The translations under genes and the position numbers were made by a program. Below the pieces are notes generated by a model. It ran no database searches. It saw only the letters and a program-made list of their open reading frames with translations, and had not been told where the DNA came from. Source: Anaerolineae bacterium (GTDB lineage Bacteria > Chloroflexota > Anaerolineae > 4572-78 > J111). Taken from it: a DNA stretch of 53,560 nt. Where the stretch lies: contig JAGRBZ010000010.1 of assembly GCA_020433805.1 (NCBI GenBank), positions 1 through 53,560 on the forward strand. The letters run 5' to 3'. The number at the start of each line of letters is the position of its first letter. Position 1 is the first letter of the stretch. Shown in pieces: positions 53,543 through 53,560 of this stretch.

Positions 53543-53560
53543 TTCCCAGGCTTATGTCAA

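Noticed and set aside
1..53560. Transposase gene for the MITE-like elements
   Set aside because: No ORF in the window resembles a DDE or IS630 transposase, so any mobilising enzyme must be encoded elsewhere.

Overview
This window reads as chromosomal DNA of an uncultured-type bacterium, most likely a Chloroflexota member (Anaerolineae/Caldilineae-like). That is inference from gene content: a thioredoxin/NHL-repeat (NHLRC2-like) protein, a DUF4395 membrane protein, a phosphate acetyltransferase with BioD-like and DRTGG domains, and a secreted multi-Ig protein carrying the YLPIIFK-type segment often seen in Chloroflexota exoproteins. No rRNA, tRNA, CRISPR array, integrase or transposase gene is visible.

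Layout. 1-6308 is ordinary flank: the 3' end of an NHL-repeat protein, a minus-strand pair (membrane protein with a degenerate GGDEF-like domain, GH99/WbsX-like glycosidase), a DUF4395 protein and a HEAT-like protein. From about 6.5 to 50.3 kb lies one very large cell-surface glycan locus. It begins with a plus-strand operon (6495-14699: membrane GT, GT4, GT2, methyltransferase, GNAT acyltransferase, fatty-acyl-AMP ligase fused to an ACP). Next come a minus-strand radical SAM gene and a plus-strand pair (DUF2723 O-mannosyltransferase-like protein, secreted multidomain adhesin-like protein). The core is a co-directional minus-strand run of 12 genes (40078 down to 19990). In transcription order it holds a Wzt-type ABC ATPase, a sulfotransferase-methyltransferase fusion, a sulfotransferase, three polytopic glycosyltransferases, a KS-AT-ACP polyketide synthase with a ruined AT domain, a PIG-L deacetylase-GT2 fusion, two arylsulfotransferase-fold lipoproteins and two more polytopic glycosyltransferases. 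The Wzm permease and a GT2 diverge from wzt on the plus strand. Further right are a DUF1972-type GT4, a two-domain GT2, a sulfotransferase-glycosyltransferase-like fusion, a GT2 and an unknown protein. The window closes with two housekeeping-type genes, pta and a ferritin-like diiron protein.

Working model (inference). Cytosolic GT2/GT4 enzymes build a lipid-linked glycan. PAPS-type sulfotransferases, a methyltransferase, a deacetylase and an acetyltransferase modify it. FAAL-ACP and KS-AT*-ACP supply an acyl or polyketide group. Wzm/Wzt exports the chain, with recognition by the Wzt C-terminal domain. Seven GT-C-like membrane enzymes add sugars from polyprenyl-phosphate donors outside the membrane, where the two arylsulfotransferase-fold lipoproteins also sit. 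The combination of sulfation, acylation and ABC export in one locus is the most interesting feature.

The intergenic DNA is also rich. A family of roughly 117-139 bp elements shares a 14-bp terminal inverted repeat (core TTACGCAGTT) flanked by TA. At least three internal subfamilies are present, and one copy is caught inserted in one of two diverged neighbouring repeats. There is also a 17-unit, strictly 20-bp-phased tandem array at 47711-48050 and several other fold-back elements.
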